A DNA stretch of 50,739 nt from Alistipes sp. (GCA_017532885.1 JAFXIS010000096.1:1-50739); one strand, 5' to 3'. Counted from the first letter of the stretch, positions 8,539 to 18,192 are shown. Notes: generated by a model from the letters alone, not told the origin. Made by a program: numbers and translations.

Positions 8539-9936
8539 TTAGTTGTTAGTTTTATTTCTAATAATTTGAGCCATAAGAGTAGCCTCGCAAGCCAACTGGC
8601 CGCCCACAAAGACCTTACCCGACATTGACGCAATACCGCGACGCATAGGTTCAATCAAGTGGACCTCCAACTGAAGCGTATCGCCCGGGACAACCTTACG
8701 CTTGAAGCGTACGCTGTCTATCTTGAGGAAATAGGTCGAATACTCCTCGGGGTGCTCAAGGCCATTCAGCACAAAGATACCTCCCGCTTGCGCCATAGCC
8801 TCAACAAGCAGCACGCCCGGCATAACCGGCTCGGTTGGGAAGTGACCCGTAAACTGCGGCTCGTTAATCGAAATATTCTTGATTGCACCAATGCTATTCT
8901 CGTCAAGATGGAACACTTTATCCACCAACAAGAAAGGATAACGATGCGGCAAAAGCGACATAATCTTATTGATATCCATCAAAGCGGGCTTCGAGGGGTT
9001 ATACTTAAATGCCGGTTTCTCACCATCGCGACGAATTGCAGTAATAAGCTGCTTCATAAACTCGGTATTGGCATAGTGACCGGGGCGAGAAGCCCACACG
9101 CGACCCTTGATACGCATACCCAAAAGAGCAAAGTCGCCAAGTAGGTCAAGCAACTTATGGCGTGCCAACTCATTCGATGCGCGCAATTGAAGATTATTCA
9201 AATAGCCGCCCGTAACGCGGATATCATCCTTGTTAAAGATTTTCTTCAAGTGGTCGAGTTGCTCATCCGACACGGGATTCTCCACCACAACGATAGCGTT
9301 ATCCAAATCGCCACCCTTGATAAGATTCATCTTCAAAAGCGGCTCCAACTCATGCAAGAATACAAAAGTACGGCAAGGTGCAATATGCTCGGCATACTCA
9401 CTGAACATATCGAGCGTAGCATACTGATTTCCAATAACCTTGGAGTTATAATCAACATGCACCGATACGGTAAACTCATCATCCGGATAGATAATGATTG
9501 CCACACCCTTGTCGGGTATGGTGTAGACCTGACGCTCGGTAACCTCATAATACTTACGCTCTGCCTTCTGCTCCACAAGGCCCACCTCGGAAATCTTGGC
9601 TACATATTCGCGTGCCGAGCCATCCATGATGGGAGTTTCAGGACCATCGATATCAATCATAGCGTTATCTACACCCATAGTCCACAACGCCGATACGATA
9701 TGCTCGATGGTGCTGACCTTCGCTGCGCCCTTCTCGATTGTAGTACCGCGCGAGGTGTCGTTCACATACTCACAAAGTGCAGGCACAGTAGGCTGTCCCT
9801 CCAAATCCACACGACGGAATACGATACCATGATTATCCTCTGCAGGATTTACAGTCATATTCACCTTTACTCCCGTATGCAAGCCCTTTCCCGAGAAAGA
9901 GATTGAGCCGGCAAGAGTTTGTTGTTTAGTCTGCAT
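8539..9936 (-). CDS. lpxC-fabZ: Bifunctional LpxC deacetylase / FabZ hydroxyacyl-ACP dehydratase
   Basis: A fusion typical of Bacteroidetes. The first ~305 residues are LpxC, the zinc deacetylase that commits UDP-3-O-acyl-GlcNAc to lipid A: opening QQTLAGSISFSGKGLHTG, zinc ligand in STIEHIVSALW, and the second His and the Asp in ARHKLLDLLGD. The last ~150 are FabZ, which dehydrates 3-hydroxyacyl-ACP: MSLLPHRYPFLLVDKV, catalytic His in GHFPTEPVMPG and Glu in LLVEAMAQAGG. The total of 465 residues agrees with known fusions. It heads the lpxC-fabZ-lpxA pair, with a -7 box upstream at 10016-10023. Confidence 0.97.
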   Translation of the reverse strand: MQTKQQTLAGSISFSGKGLHTGVKVNMTVNPAEDNHGIVFRRVDLEGQPTVPALCEYVNDTSRGTTIEKGAAKVSTIEHIVSALWTMGVDNAMIDIDGPETPIMDGSAREYVAKISEVGLVEQKAERKYYEVTERQVYTIPDKGVAIIIYPDDEFTVSVHVDYNSKVIGNQYATLDMFSEYAEHIAPCRTFVFLHELEPLLKMNLIKGGDLDNAIVVVENPVSDEQLDHLKKIFNKDDIRVTGGYLNNLQLRASNELARHKLLDLLGDFALLGMRIKGRVWASRPGHYANTEFMKQLITAIRRDGEKPAFKYNPSKPALMDINKIMSLLPHRYPFLLVDKVFHLDENSIGAIKNISINEPQFTGHFPTEPVMPGVLLVEAMAQAGGIFVLNGLEHPEEYSTYFLKIDSVRFKRKVVPGDTLQLEVHLIEPMRRGIASMSGKVFVGGQLACEATLMAQIIRNKTNN

Positions 9937-10015
9937 ATTTTCAAATAATTTTCTAATTTAGTCAAAATTCTGCGCTTTATACCTCAATTTTTATGTTTGT
10001 TTACAAAAGCGCGCA

Positions 10016-10023
10016 CAAATATA
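10016..10023 (-). promoter_or_regulatory. -7 box of the lpxC-fabZ promoter
   Basis: TATATTTG on the minus strand, with predicted +1 near 10012 and a ~76-nt leader. No TTTG is found at the expected -33 distance, so this is a weaker call. Confidence 0.55.
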
Positions 10024-10061
10024 CGAAATATTTATCTAATAGCCTATATAAACTATAAATT

Positions 10062-10367
10062 TCAACTATTATCGCTCTCCAATACTTCCAATTTGAGCTC
10101 CTCGGCATTATGCAGAATCAGCCTACAATCAAATTGCAGTCGTTTATCTTCATAAAAACTACCCAAGAGGTTTCTTAGTGAGCGAACCTCACAACTCACA
10201 TAGTCAGTTAAGCCATAACCCTTCTCGTGGCAATACCCTACATGCGCCGCAGCATTAAGGTCGAAGTAGTAACCATAATCCGATATGGCAACACGAAAGT
10301 AATGCAACGCTTCGGAATATGCGCCACGCTTGAAACAGTCACAGCCACGCTTAAAATCATCGAACAT
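10062..10367 (-). CDS. Small Sel1/TPR-like protein
   Basis: The 101-residue product has no signal peptide. It contains a helix pair resembling a Sel1 or tetratricopeptide unit: FKRGAYSEALHYFRVAI, then AHVGYCHEKGYGLTDY, close to the Sel1 pattern of a G-Y-x-x-x-x-G-x-G turn. Such repeats mediate protein contacts; no partner is evident. I start at ATG 10367 rather than a TTG two codons earlier. It begins 30 bp after the DeoR-type gene and probably shares its transcript. Its four Cys residues (GCDCFK, GYC, VSCE) are unusual for its size. Confidence 0.68.
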   Translation of the reverse strand: MFDDFKRGCDCFKRGAYSEALHYFRVAISDYGYYFDLNAAAHVGYCHEKGYGLTDYVSCEVRSLRNLLGSFYEDKRLQFDCRLILHNAEELKLEVLESDNS

Positions 10368-10397
10368 AGCCAACAGATTCTAATCAAATCATCAATA

Positions 10398-11165
10398 TTA
10401 AATCTCCACGACAACCAGTTCCACGCCCATCTCCTCAATACGACGCGCAATAGCATCGGGGATGCCCGAATCGGTAATTATAATGTCGATATCCTCGATA
10501 TTGGCAATCTTACTAAAGCCGCGACGACGGAATTTCGAGGAGTCCGCCAGCACAATGGTCTTTTGAGCCGTGCGCATCATCTCCTTATTGAGGTCTGCCT
10601 CGCGCACATCGGTCGTAGTCAGGCCAAACTCCAAATCAATACCATCGACACCCAAAAAGAGTTTGCTGCAACAAAAACTCGGCAAAATCTGCTCGGCATA
10701 CTTTCCGACAACGGAGTTACTGCTATGGCGCAGCGTTCCACCCAGCTGAATAATCTCGATAGCCTCATTTGCCGTAAGAATCTCCGACACCTGCAACGAT
10801 GCCGACACGACCGTTAGCTTGTGTATTGGTTTGATATTGCGCGCCAGAGCATGCACCGTAGTTCCCGACGCGATAATTATCGAATCATCCTTCGTTATCA
10901 TATCGGCAGCCGCCCGTCCGATAGCATTTTTCTCCTCGGTGGCAAGTTTTTCCTTCTCGTTCACCGAGCGGTTATTGATATATGGATTTATCAAAATTGC
11001 CTTACCATGAGAGCGATAAAGTTTATTTTCACTCTCCAGCTCGGTAAGGTCCTTACGGATGGTAACAGCCGAAACCTCCAGCAATGTCGAGAGGTCGGAA
11101 ACCTGCACAGATTCGTGCTTAATAAGGGTTTCGAGTATAAGATGATGGCGTTCTTCTTTCGTCAT
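10398..11165 (-). CDS. DeoR/GlpR-family transcriptional regulator
   Basis: The 255-residue product has an N-terminal winged helix-turn-helix (QVSDLSTLLEVSAVTIRKDLTELE, residues about 18-45) that fits the DeoR signature, followed by a DeoR sensor domain of the sugar-phosphate isomerase fold (ASGTTVHALARNI; GKYAEQILPSFCCSKLFLGVDGID; TTTDVREADLNKEMM). These repressors usually release DNA on binding a phosphorylated sugar. Lying directly behind the glp operon, it most likely senses glycerol-3-phosphate, as GlpR does; this is inference. It has its own promoter (11203-11233) with a ~34-nt leader. Confidence 0.9.
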   Translation of the reverse strand: MTKEERHHLILETLIKHESVQVSDLSTLLEVSAVTIRKDLTELESENKLYRSHGKAILINPYINNRSVNEKEKLATEEKNAIGRAAADMITKDDSIIIASGTTVHALARNIKPIHKLTVVSASLQVSEILTANEAIEIIQLGGTLRHSSNSVVGKYAEQILPSFCCSKLFLGVDGIDLEFGLTTTDVREADLNKEMMRTAQKTIVLADSSKFRRRGFSKIANIEDIDIIITDSGIPDAIARRIEEMGVELVVVEI

Positions 11166-11202
11166 AACAGTTTCGGTTTGTAATATTCACACTATAATTA
11201 GC

Positions 11203-11233
11203 AAATGTAATGAAAAACATTTGATTTTCAAAA
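11203..11233 (-). promoter_or_regulatory. Promoter of the DeoR-type regulator gene
   Basis: Minus strand TTTG, about 19 bp, TACATTTG (11210-11203). A GTTTCGGTTT element at 11171-11180 in the leader resembles part of the repeat found in the glpA leader and could be an autoregulatory site. Confidence 0.72.
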
Positions 11234-11322
11234 CGAAAGCGCAATTTTTTATCAATCGCCAGTCCTTAAAATGCCCCATATCTGTAGAACCGAGGCAGCA
11301 AAAACCGACTTTATGTCGGATT

Positions 11323-11346
11323 AATTTTGAATTTTGAATTTTGAAT
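11323..11346. repeat. (AATTTTG)n short tandem repeat
   Basis: About three head-to-tail AATTTTG units between the regulator promoter and the glp terminator. The same 20-nt sequence occurs in reverse complement at 50365-50384. Low complexity, function unknown. Confidence 0.6.
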
Positions 11347-11352
11347 TCTAAT

Positions 11353-11384
11353 AAAAAAGCCGCCAACCCCAAAAGGTCGGCAGC
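11353..11384 (-). terminator. Rho-independent terminator of the glp operon
   Basis: Ten-bp stem (minus-strand arms 11384-11375 and 11368-11359, two G-U pairs), 6-nt loop and six T. It lies about 40 bp past the porin stop and separates the operon from the regulator gene. Confidence 0.9.
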
Positions 11385-11423
11385 CCCGAAAAAACCTATT
11401 CAATTATGAAAATTCGTCGTCCT

Positions 11424-12749
11424 TTAGAATGAGAAAATCAAACGACCCTGAAGAGCGTGGAAGTTCTTGTCGTAAGGATTCTTGTCGCGGAGGTAGTTGC
11501 TGTAAGTGTAATCAACCAACAACTGAACATGCTTGTTGAATGAGTAGTTCACACCCACAGTTGCAGCGTGCATGCGGCCACCACCTACTGATGTAGACAA
11601 CGCCGGATAGTCGAGCAACATACCCTCGTCGATATACTGATCCTTTGGCAAGAAGTAATAAGCACCATCCTTGATATCGTTAAGATTAGTATAGCTGTAA
11701 CGAGCCACAATCTCCAACGACTTACCGCGCATACCGCCTACGATAGCATTCTTGCTGTCATAGCGATAAGGCTCACCGAAGATAAGCAAACCGGCCTCAA
11801 CATAAGCACCCGAGAAGTTAGAAGACTTCAAAGGATTGCCTGCCTGCCAAGACTCCAAAGAGCCCCATGACCACTCTGTACCGAGCTGATTCTTAAACAA
11901 AGTCTCGTCGTCGCGCTCCTTACCGATGTGCTTCCAGATATACTCACCACGAGCAAAGAACTTAGGCGCAACCCATACGAACTCAGCACCTACATTCACT
12001 ACATCCGAAGCCCAGGGCACATAAGCGTGCATCATATCGGCATTTGTATCAACATATGTCTCGAAAGGAGTAGAGAGAGTCACGCTTGTCTGAACTGTAC
12101 CCTGATAGTCTACGCCAGAGTTCAAATGTGCATAACGAGCATTTACACCCACATGGAATGCGCTATTCTCGCTACCGATGGTACGCCACAACCAACGACC
12201 ACCAAGAGTTAAGCCCTGGAAACCAGCAGCCTGGTCGTTATAGAGGTTCTCGGCAAAAACGCCCTGATTAGCAAAGAAGTTCTCACCCATATACTTGTAA
12301 GATACGCCCAACTGACGACCTGCGCTCAAAGCACGCGATGCAGCCGAACGAGAGATGAAGTGATAACTGCCGATAGAGGTGTTACCTGCCATATTCGAGG
12401 GGTCGCAATAGTAACCCGCCTTGATAGCGTGAACATCATTCCAGCTATACTGCAAATAGATATCCTTCTGCTTGAACTTACCCTTCGAGAAGTCAAAATC
12501 AGCATAGAAATACCAATTGTCATACTTCATAGAGGCACGCAAACGCGCATCTGTAAGAGCTGCACCCGACTTAAGCGGAGTGAAGTCCGAGTGATAGTAG
12601 GCAACATCTGCCATCATGCGAGCGCCGATGGTAAACACGGGACCATTCTCGCCCTTAACCTGTACCGACGGAGCGGTATCGAAATCCTGTGCATAAACAT
12701 TTGCAAGGGTAAACAGTGCCACAACGGGCATCAAAATATATTTTTTCAT
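11424..12749 (-). CDS. Phosphate-selective porin O/P family outer-membrane protein
   Basis: The 441-residue product has a signal peptide (MKKYILMPVVALFTLANVYAQD) and an OprO/OprP-like beta-barrel: IGARMMADVAYYHSD, ARLRASMKYDNWYFYADFDFSKGKFKQKDIYLQYSW, and a terminal strand ending in Phe (LQGRLIFSF), as expected for BAM-inserted barrels. Members of this family favour phosphate or other anions. As the last gene of the glp operon it probably admits glycerophosphodiesters or glycerol-3-phosphate through the outer membrane. The ATG at 12749 was chosen over an upstream TTG because it places the signal peptide properly. Confidence 0.88.
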   Translation of the reverse strand: MKKYILMPVVALFTLANVYAQDFDTAPSVQVKGENGPVFTIGARMMADVAYYHSDFTPLKSGAALTDARLRASMKYDNWYFYADFDFSKGKFKQKDIYLQYSWNDVHAIKAGYYCDPSNMAGNTSIGSYHFISRSAASRALSAGRQLGVSYKYMGENFFANQGVFAENLYNDQAAGFQGLTLGGRWLWRTIGSENSAFHVGVNARYAHLNSGVDYQGTVQTSVTLSTPFETYVDTNADMMHAYVPWASDVVNVGAEFVWVAPKFFARGEYIWKHIGKERDDETLFKNQLGTEWSWGSLESWQAGNPLKSSNFSGAYVEAGLLIFGEPYRYDSKNAIVGGMRGKSLEIVARYSYTNLNDIKDGAYYFLPKDQYIDEGMLLDYPALSTSVGGGRMHAATVGVNYSFNKHVQLLVDYTYSNYLRDKNPYDKNFHALQGRLIFSF

Positions 12750-12808
12750 AACTACTTTCTTCAATTTATGAGTTAATATTAGCTGTTTCGAACTTTTCGG
12801 CAGTCAAA

Positions 12809-14215
12809 TTAGTAGCCAAGACGAGTTAAACAATCCTGTGCATTCTCAACAGTCTGGGGAGCATCCTTATGACGCAAGCCCTTGTCAATCATATACTGCA
12901 AAGTAAGCTCTGTACGGTTAGTGAACAAGCCATCGAGGTAAGGAGCCTTGAAATCGCTTGCGCCATAATGCCAATCGCCGAAGTAAACATGCATCTGCTC
13001 CATAGTATCGAATGAATATGGATGATTGAGCATACCCGCGCGACGAATCATATCGTGCATCCAAGGAGCATTCATCTCAAAGTAGTTATTGGGCGCACCT
13101 GCGATAGAAGGGCCAATGATGTGTGCCAGGTTATCAACTGCGATGTCGATATACGAAGCATACTGTGTAGGAGTAATCTTATCATGCCACAAGAGGAAGC
13201 ACATAGGAATCTGACCCTTGTAAATCTCAGCCGAGCGACGCAATGACTCCCAAGAGAAGGTCTGAAGGATAACCTTACCGTTTGTATTGGCAACATTTAC
13301 CACATTCTCGCCCTTTTCATTTTTTGTATAGAATGGAGCATCTGCGGGTTCAGGCTTTGTGATGATGTTCCAACCAAGACGGTCCAACTCATCATAAACC
13401 ATCTGCTCGAAGTTCGAAGGATTCAACCAAGACTCCTTAAATTCAAGATAGATACCGGGATGATTTCCATTACTAACCTCATCTTCAACATACTCGAATT
13501 TATATGTCAAGCAAGTGTGAGGATTTGCAGGGTCCCAAGTGCCGGTCAAAGTGTAAACACGCTCACCCTGAGCATCACGCTTGAGCATCTTACCCTCGGC
13601 ATACTTAATCTGGTCCTCCAAAGTAGATACATACTGCTTCTGAGTAGAGAACGCCTCACGAGCCTGCTCGGGCATATCCTCATTAAACCAAGTACCTGCG
13701 TCGAGCATCATCAACTCCTCGTAGAAATAAGACTTTGTATAGAACGGAGTGAAGCTCAAACGGTCAGCCTGAACCTGTGCCTCAGCCTCAGCCTGCGACA
13801 TACCTGCATACTTTTTATAGAACTCAACACGAGTTGCAGGAACGGTCTCACCAAATACATTCTCGATATTGGTTGTACGCTTCAGGTTGTCATCGTGGTT
13901 AGCCAAGATAACACCATCCTTTGAGCACTGGAGGTCAGACTCCAAGTAGTCGGCACCCATCTCGCGAGCCCAACGCCATGCAGCCTCGGTCTCCTCGGGT
14001 ACCCAGAACACTGAACCACGGTGTGCTACGACAGCCATATCGGGCACATAGTCACGAACCTTTGCCATCTCGGGAGAGATGTGCTTTGTCTCGATGCGGG
14101 CAGCATCACGATCCACATTGGTCACATCCTGCATCTCGCAAGAGAAGAGGCCTAAGCAGACAACGAATGAAACCAACGAAATTGCAATTGTTTGCAAAAG
14201 ATTTTTAGTTTTCAT
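12809..14215 (-). CDS. Glycerophosphodiester phosphodiesterase lipoprotein (GlpQ-like)
   Basis: Hydrolyses glycerophosphodiesters (deacylated phospholipids) to glycerol-3-phosphate and an alcohol. The 468-residue product has a signal peptide with lipobox Cys26 (GLFSCEMQD). GDPD catalytic motifs are clear: AHRGSVFWVPEETEAAW near residue 65, then ADYLESDLQCSKDGVILANHDD around 90-110, and TYKFEYVEDEV with IYLEFKE further on. It is longer than E. coli GlpQ (about 358 residues), with an insertion between about 140 and 220. It lies between glpT and the porin, which fits production of glycerol-3-phosphate in the periplasm for GlpT. Confidence 0.93.
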   Translation of the reverse strand: MKTKNLLQTIAISLVSFVVCLGLFSCEMQDVTNVDRDAARIETKHISPEMAKVRDYVPDMAVVAHRGSVFWVPEETEAAWRWAREMGADYLESDLQCSKDGVILANHDDNLKRTTNIENVFGETVPATRVEFYKKYAGMSQAEAEAQVQADRLSFTPFYTKSYFYEELMMLDAGTWFNEDMPEQAREAFSTQKQYVSTLEDQIKYAEGKMLKRDAQGERVYTLTGTWDPANPHTCLTYKFEYVEDEVSNGNHPGIYLEFKESWLNPSNFEQMVYDELDRLGWNIITKPEPADAPFYTKNEKGENVVNVANTNGKVILQTFSWESLRRSAEIYKGQIPMCFLLWHDKITPTQYASYIDIAVDNLAHIIGPSIAGAPNNYFEMNAPWMHDMIRRAGMLNHPYSFDTMEQMHVYFGDWHYGASDFKAPYLDGLFTNRTELTLQYMIDKGLRHKDAPQTVENAQDCLTRLGY

Positions 14216-14262
14216 ACAATTAAAAAATTAGGTTAGATAATAAAATGAATTAGATATTTGAA

Positions 14263-15660
14263 TTATTGTTTTTTCTGTGTCAGATATTTCTCGGCATTGA
14301 ATGTAAGACCCATAAATATTACCGACAAAGCACATGCCGCCAGCAAAAGGATGAATGTTGCATCCCAACCTGCATGCTCGGCAACATATCCGATGACGAT
14401 ATTTGCAAGGATTGCCGTACCGAAGAAGTAACCAAAGAAGCCTGTAAGACCTGCGGCAGTTCCTGCTGCATTCTTCGGAGCCAAATCCAAAGCCTGCACA
14501 CCGATAAGCATAACGGGGCCATAGATAAAGAATCCGATTGCGATAAGAGCTACCATAGCCAACATGAAGTGCGCGGTATAAGATGCGTACCAATACAGAC
14601 CCAGAGCAAATGCCACGATAATCATAAACAGTGCGGTAGGCAATGCACGACGACCCTTAAACAAGGCATCCGACAACCAACCACAGATAAGCGTACCGGG
14701 AATTGCAGCCATTTCATATGCGAAATATGCCCAACCCGCCTGCTTGATATCGAAGCCATACTGCTCCTTAAGAAGCGTAGGTGCCCAATCCAAGCATCCG
14801 TAGCGAATCATGTAAACGAAGGCATTTGCGATAGCGATATACCACAAGAGCTTATTGTTAAGGACATACTCAAAGAAAATCTCCTTTGTCGAGAGTACAC
14901 GCTCCGACTTCTCGCTATAATTCTGCGGATAGTCATTACGCCACTTCTCAACCGAAGGCAACGCACATGATTGCGGAGTGTCACGAATAAGCAGGTAAGC
15001 CAAAATTGCGATAAAGATAGCCACAGCTGCGGGGAAGAGGTAAGTTCCAACGAGGAAGTAGAAATCCTGATTCTCGCCGAAGAGCCAATGTCCGAACCAA
15101 ATAGCACCATAGACAGCCATAGGACCTACCAACGCACCACCTACATTGTGGGCGCAGTTCCAAACCGCCATCCAGGTACCACGCTCCTTAACCGAGAACC
15201 AGTGAGTCATCACGCGTCCGCAAGGAGGCCATCCCATACCGTTAAACCAACCAACGAGGAAGTTCAAAACTGCCATCAAAGCGATTGCCCAGCCCTTATT
15301 TTCGGGGCCAAACGCAATGATAGGCACCATCATGAACATCATCGAGATTGAGGCAAGCACCAAGCCCAAAGGCAAGAATACTCGCGCATTACTGCGGTCC
15401 GATACACTACCCATCAAGAACTTTGACAGGGCGTAAGCTACCGCATTCATCGAAAGCACGATACCCAGCTCACCCTTTTCGAATCCAAAGGGGGCCATTT
15501 CGGGAATAGCCATCGAAAAATTCTTTCTCACGATGTAGAAACCGGCATAACCGATGAAAATACCGATAAAGACCTGCAAGCGCAGTTTCCAATAATCGGA
15601 ATTAACCTTGGCGTCGGTTCTCTCCTGCTTATGAGCAGGGGGTGTCAAGAAATTTGCCAT
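14263..15660 (-). CDS. glpT: Glycerol-3-phosphate/phosphate antiporter, MFS (OPA family)
   Basis: Inner-membrane carrier that imports glycerol-3-phosphate in exchange for phosphate. The 465-residue product has about 12 hydrophobic helices. Organophosphate:phosphate antiporter features include the N-terminal YWKLRLQVFIGIFIGYAGFYIVRKNFSMAIP, the LSKFLMGSVSDRSNAR loop and NGMGWPPCGRVMTHWF before helix 5. It begins 27 bp after glpC on the same strand. Hexose-phosphate carriers are close relatives, but the glp neighbourhood supports glycerol-3-phosphate. Confidence 0.93.
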   Translation of the reverse strand: MANFLTPPAHKQERTDAKVNSDYWKLRLQVFIGIFIGYAGFYIVRKNFSMAIPEMAPFGFEKGELGIVLSMNAVAYALSKFLMGSVSDRSNARVFLPLGLVLASISMMFMMVPIIAFGPENKGWAIALMAVLNFLVGWFNGMGWPPCGRVMTHWFSVKERGTWMAVWNCAHNVGGALVGPMAVYGAIWFGHWLFGENQDFYFLVGTYLFPAAVAIFIAILAYLLIRDTPQSCALPSVEKWRNDYPQNYSEKSERVLSTKEIFFEYVLNNKLLWYIAIANAFVYMIRYGCLDWAPTLLKEQYGFDIKQAGWAYFAYEMAAIPGTLICGWLSDALFKGRRALPTALFMIIVAFALGLYWYASYTAHFMLAMVALIAIGFFIYGPVMLIGVQALDLAPKNAAGTAAGLTGFFGYFFGTAILANIVIGYVAEHAGWDATFILLLAACALSVIFMGLTFNAEKYLTQKKQ

Positions 15661-15687
15661 AATGTTTGTAATTAGGTTAGTTAATAA

Positions 15688-16941
15688 TTATAGTTTTACA
15701 TTGTTTAGTTCCATTGTCTTCTCCACATCCAGCGCATTGGCAAGGATAGAAATCGGATTCTCAACCTTTACGCCTGCCGACATCTCAATCTGCCACTTGC
15801 AGGTTTCGCAATCGGTAGCAACAACCTCCACGCCGAGTGATTTAATCTGCTTAAAGAGAGGTGCGCCGATAGCCTGCGAGTAGTTATAATTTTCGCGCTT
15901 AAAGCCATAAGTTCCGGCAATTCCGCAACAAACCGAATCCAACATGATGAGTTCCACGCCCGGAATCATTCTCAAAAGCGAGGTTGAATATACCGACCAA
16001 CCCAACTTCTCCATATGGCAAGGCGTATGATAAGCCATGCGAAGCTTGAAATCCTTACGGAAAGCGAGTTTAATCTTACCCTCGTCAAGCAAACGATATA
16101 TAAAGCGTGTTGCAAGATTAATCTCGTCGCGCACATCCGAGTTATCCAAGCCCAAAATATGATGATACTCGTCGCGCATCGTAAATGTACAGGTTGTACT
16201 TGTAGCAATCACTTCGCGCGAAAGTGCTACCTGCCGGCGAATCTCCTCCAAATTGCGCTTTGCATCGCGTGTAGCCTGCTTGATAAGGTTATTCGAAATC
16301 TTCGCCACACCACAGCAACGCTCCTTCTCCATAAGATGCACGCCATAGCCCACAGCATTGAGCAACTTAACCAAATCGCGACCGAGTTGAGGATGATTGT
16401 AGTTCACATAGCAACCATGGAAATATGTCACATGATTCTCAAACTTATCCTGCTGTTTCTGGGCATTGCGCTTAAACCAAGTGGTGAATCGCTGCGACGC
16501 ATACTTCGGGAATGTGCGGTGCGAATCTATCGCAAGCGTAGCATCCATAATCTTCTTCACGGGTTTCAAACCCACCGTAGTATTTACTATCGGAGCAAAA
16601 GTTGTAGCCAGCGTACCCATAAAGTCGGTATTTGCCAAAATCTGCTCACGCAAGCCGGGGCCCTTCTTGCTATATTTGATACGCGCCAGCTGGATAATAT
16701 CGCCAATCTTCACATTCGACGGGCAAGCAACCTCGCAGCGCTTACAGTTCAAGCAATACTTCAACGCCTCGTCATAAAACAGAGGTTTCTTCAAGCGATA
16801 GCGCTCGCCATCGGGACCCGCCTGCTTGGGGCCCGGATATTCGGGATTGACAGCCGTAACGGGGCAATAAACCGTACAGATAGTACACTTTATGCACTGT
16901 TCGAAATCGTTACTGCTGATATTGCTCTTCTGGTAATTCAT
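15688..16941 (-). CDS. glpC: Anaerobic glycerol-3-phosphate dehydrogenase subunit C
   Basis: Iron-sulfur and membrane-linking subunit that passes electrons from GlpAB to the quinone pool. The 417-residue product has two [4Fe-4S] motifs, CIKCTICTVYCP and CLNCKRCEVACP, within the first 75 residues, then two Cys-rich CCG domains (MEKERCCGVAKI near 205; DSVCCGIAGTYGFK near 345). It starts 14 bp after glpB. The length agrees with E. coli GlpC (396). Confidence 0.95.
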   Translation of the reverse strand: MNYQKSNISSNDFEQCIKCTICTVYCPVTAVNPEYPGPKQAGPDGERYRLKKPLFYDEALKYCLNCKRCEVACPSNVKIGDIIQLARIKYSKKGPGLREQILANTDFMGTLATTFAPIVNTTVGLKPVKKIMDATLAIDSHRTFPKYASQRFTTWFKRNAQKQQDKFENHVTYFHGCYVNYNHPQLGRDLVKLLNAVGYGVHLMEKERCCGVAKISNNLIKQATRDAKRNLEEIRRQVALSREVIATSTTCTFTMRDEYHHILGLDNSDVRDEINLATRFIYRLLDEGKIKLAFRKDFKLRMAYHTPCHMEKLGWSVYSTSLLRMIPGVELIMLDSVCCGIAGTYGFKRENYNYSQAIGAPLFKQIKSLGVEVVATDCETCKWQIEMSAGVKVENPISILANALDVEKTMELNNVKL

Positions 16942-16955
16942 ATCTCGGGAATCTT

Positions 16956-18182
16956 TTAAGCATTAAGAATCTCATCGGCAACAAACAACGCTGTGGTGAT
17001 TGCCACTCCACCACCCGTACCCTGCTCGATAGCATTCTGCGATGCCAAAACCGAGCCTGCGGCATAGAGATTTTCGATTACCTCACCGCCCTTCATGCAG
17101 CGAAGCCTGCTATCGGTCACAACACCGTAGCCCATATATGGCTGGTGAGCATATAAATCTTTGTTATACCACTCCTCGCGCGAAGCATCGGCTACGATAT
17201 CCAAGCCAAACACCGGCTCATAAATCGAATCCTGACTGGCGATAAGTCCATGACTGAAGAAGCTACCCGATGCAAGTATGAAATTCTCGGCACGAAGCTC
17301 CATATCACCGTGATTTGTGGTCATAATCGAGCAAAGACGGCCATTTTCGACCACTCCGCCCGTAACATTATCGCCCAATAGATAGACACCTCCCAACTTC
17401 TGGAATGCTGCGCGCAACTGAATCTGAGTACGCACACCCGGAACAGAAGCCGGCATAGTGGGGATAAAATATAGCGGTATGCGAACCTGCGAACGCAACT
17501 CCTCGACAGCCTCACCATCAAACAAACCGAATGCCGCAGGCATAAATACCGCCTCAGCATCGCCGATGCGGCTCTTAAGGTCACATGCAATTTTCTCCAA
17601 AATCTTACCCGTCATAATACGCGCAATATTTGTAGCACGCATCTCGGTAGAGCTCTCACGCAAATGCTCAAACTCCGATAATGAAAGGGTATGCAGGTCG
17701 CACTCAACGCCACGCTTCGCGAAGCCACTCTCAAGGAATTTGGGATAGAAATCGAGGTAACCATCAAAATTCACCAACGCAACTCTGCGCCACGGCATCT
17801 TCTCCTCGCTTTCAAATTGAGCATAGTCATCGAGTGTAAGCCACGCCGATTTCATCATACCGATAGGAGTCAGGCGATAGTGATTGCGAGTTGCGCTACC
17901 CGAGCACTTCACTCCGGCACTCTCGAACAACTCCTTCACCTGCTCGGCATACTTCTCGACACTCTCCAAACCTATTTTCTGATAGGGATGCTCCTTACTC
18001 AAGCGAGCAATACCCTCCATAGGATTCTCGCCCTCGCCATAAAGTTCAAACGAACCCGAACTGAAGTGCAATGCGCTCTGTCCTGCCGACACGATTGCCA
18101 CATGCTGCCCTCTGCGAGCAAGTGCTATACCACTGAGCAAACCGCTCAAACCTCCACCTATAATTATAGTATCGTACTTCAT
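16956..18182 (-). CDS. glpB: Anaerobic glycerol-3-phosphate dehydrogenase subunit B
   Basis: Flavoprotein subunit of the anaerobic dehydrogenase. The 408-residue product opens with the dinucleotide-binding motif MKYDTIIIGGGLSGLLSGIA, with the HFSSGSFELYG segment typical of GlpB, and closes with a second FAD-contacting motif (NLYAAGSVLASQNAIEQGTGGGVAITTA). It starts 10 bp after glpA. The product acts with GlpA and GlpC at the inner face of the membrane. Confidence 0.94.
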   Translation of the reverse strand: MKYDTIIIGGGLSGLLSGIALARRGQHVAIVSAGQSALHFSSGSFELYGEGENPMEGIARLSKEHPYQKIGLESVEKYAEQVKELFESAGVKCSGSATRNHYRLTPIGMMKSAWLTLDDYAQFESEEKMPWRRVALVNFDGYLDFYPKFLESGFAKRGVECDLHTLSLSEFEHLRESSTEMRATNIARIMTGKILEKIACDLKSRIGDAEAVFMPAAFGLFDGEAVEELRSQVRIPLYFIPTMPASVPGVRTQIQLRAAFQKLGGVYLLGDNVTGGVVENGRLCSIMTTNHGDMELRAENFILASGSFFSHGLIASQDSIYEPVFGLDIVADASREEWYNKDLYAHQPYMGYGVVTDSRLRCMKGGEVIENLYAAGSVLASQNAIEQGTGGGVAITTALFVADEILNA

Positions 18183-18192
18183 AGCCTACCTC

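Noticed and set aside
11187..11372. 61-codon frame on minus upstream of the DeoR-type gene
   Set aside because: It spans the regulator promoter, a simple AATTTTG repeat and part of the glp terminator; it looks like noise.
16015..16959. 314-codon open frame on plus opposite glpC
   Set aside because: Antisense shadow; the glpC Cys motifs on the other strand are unambiguous.
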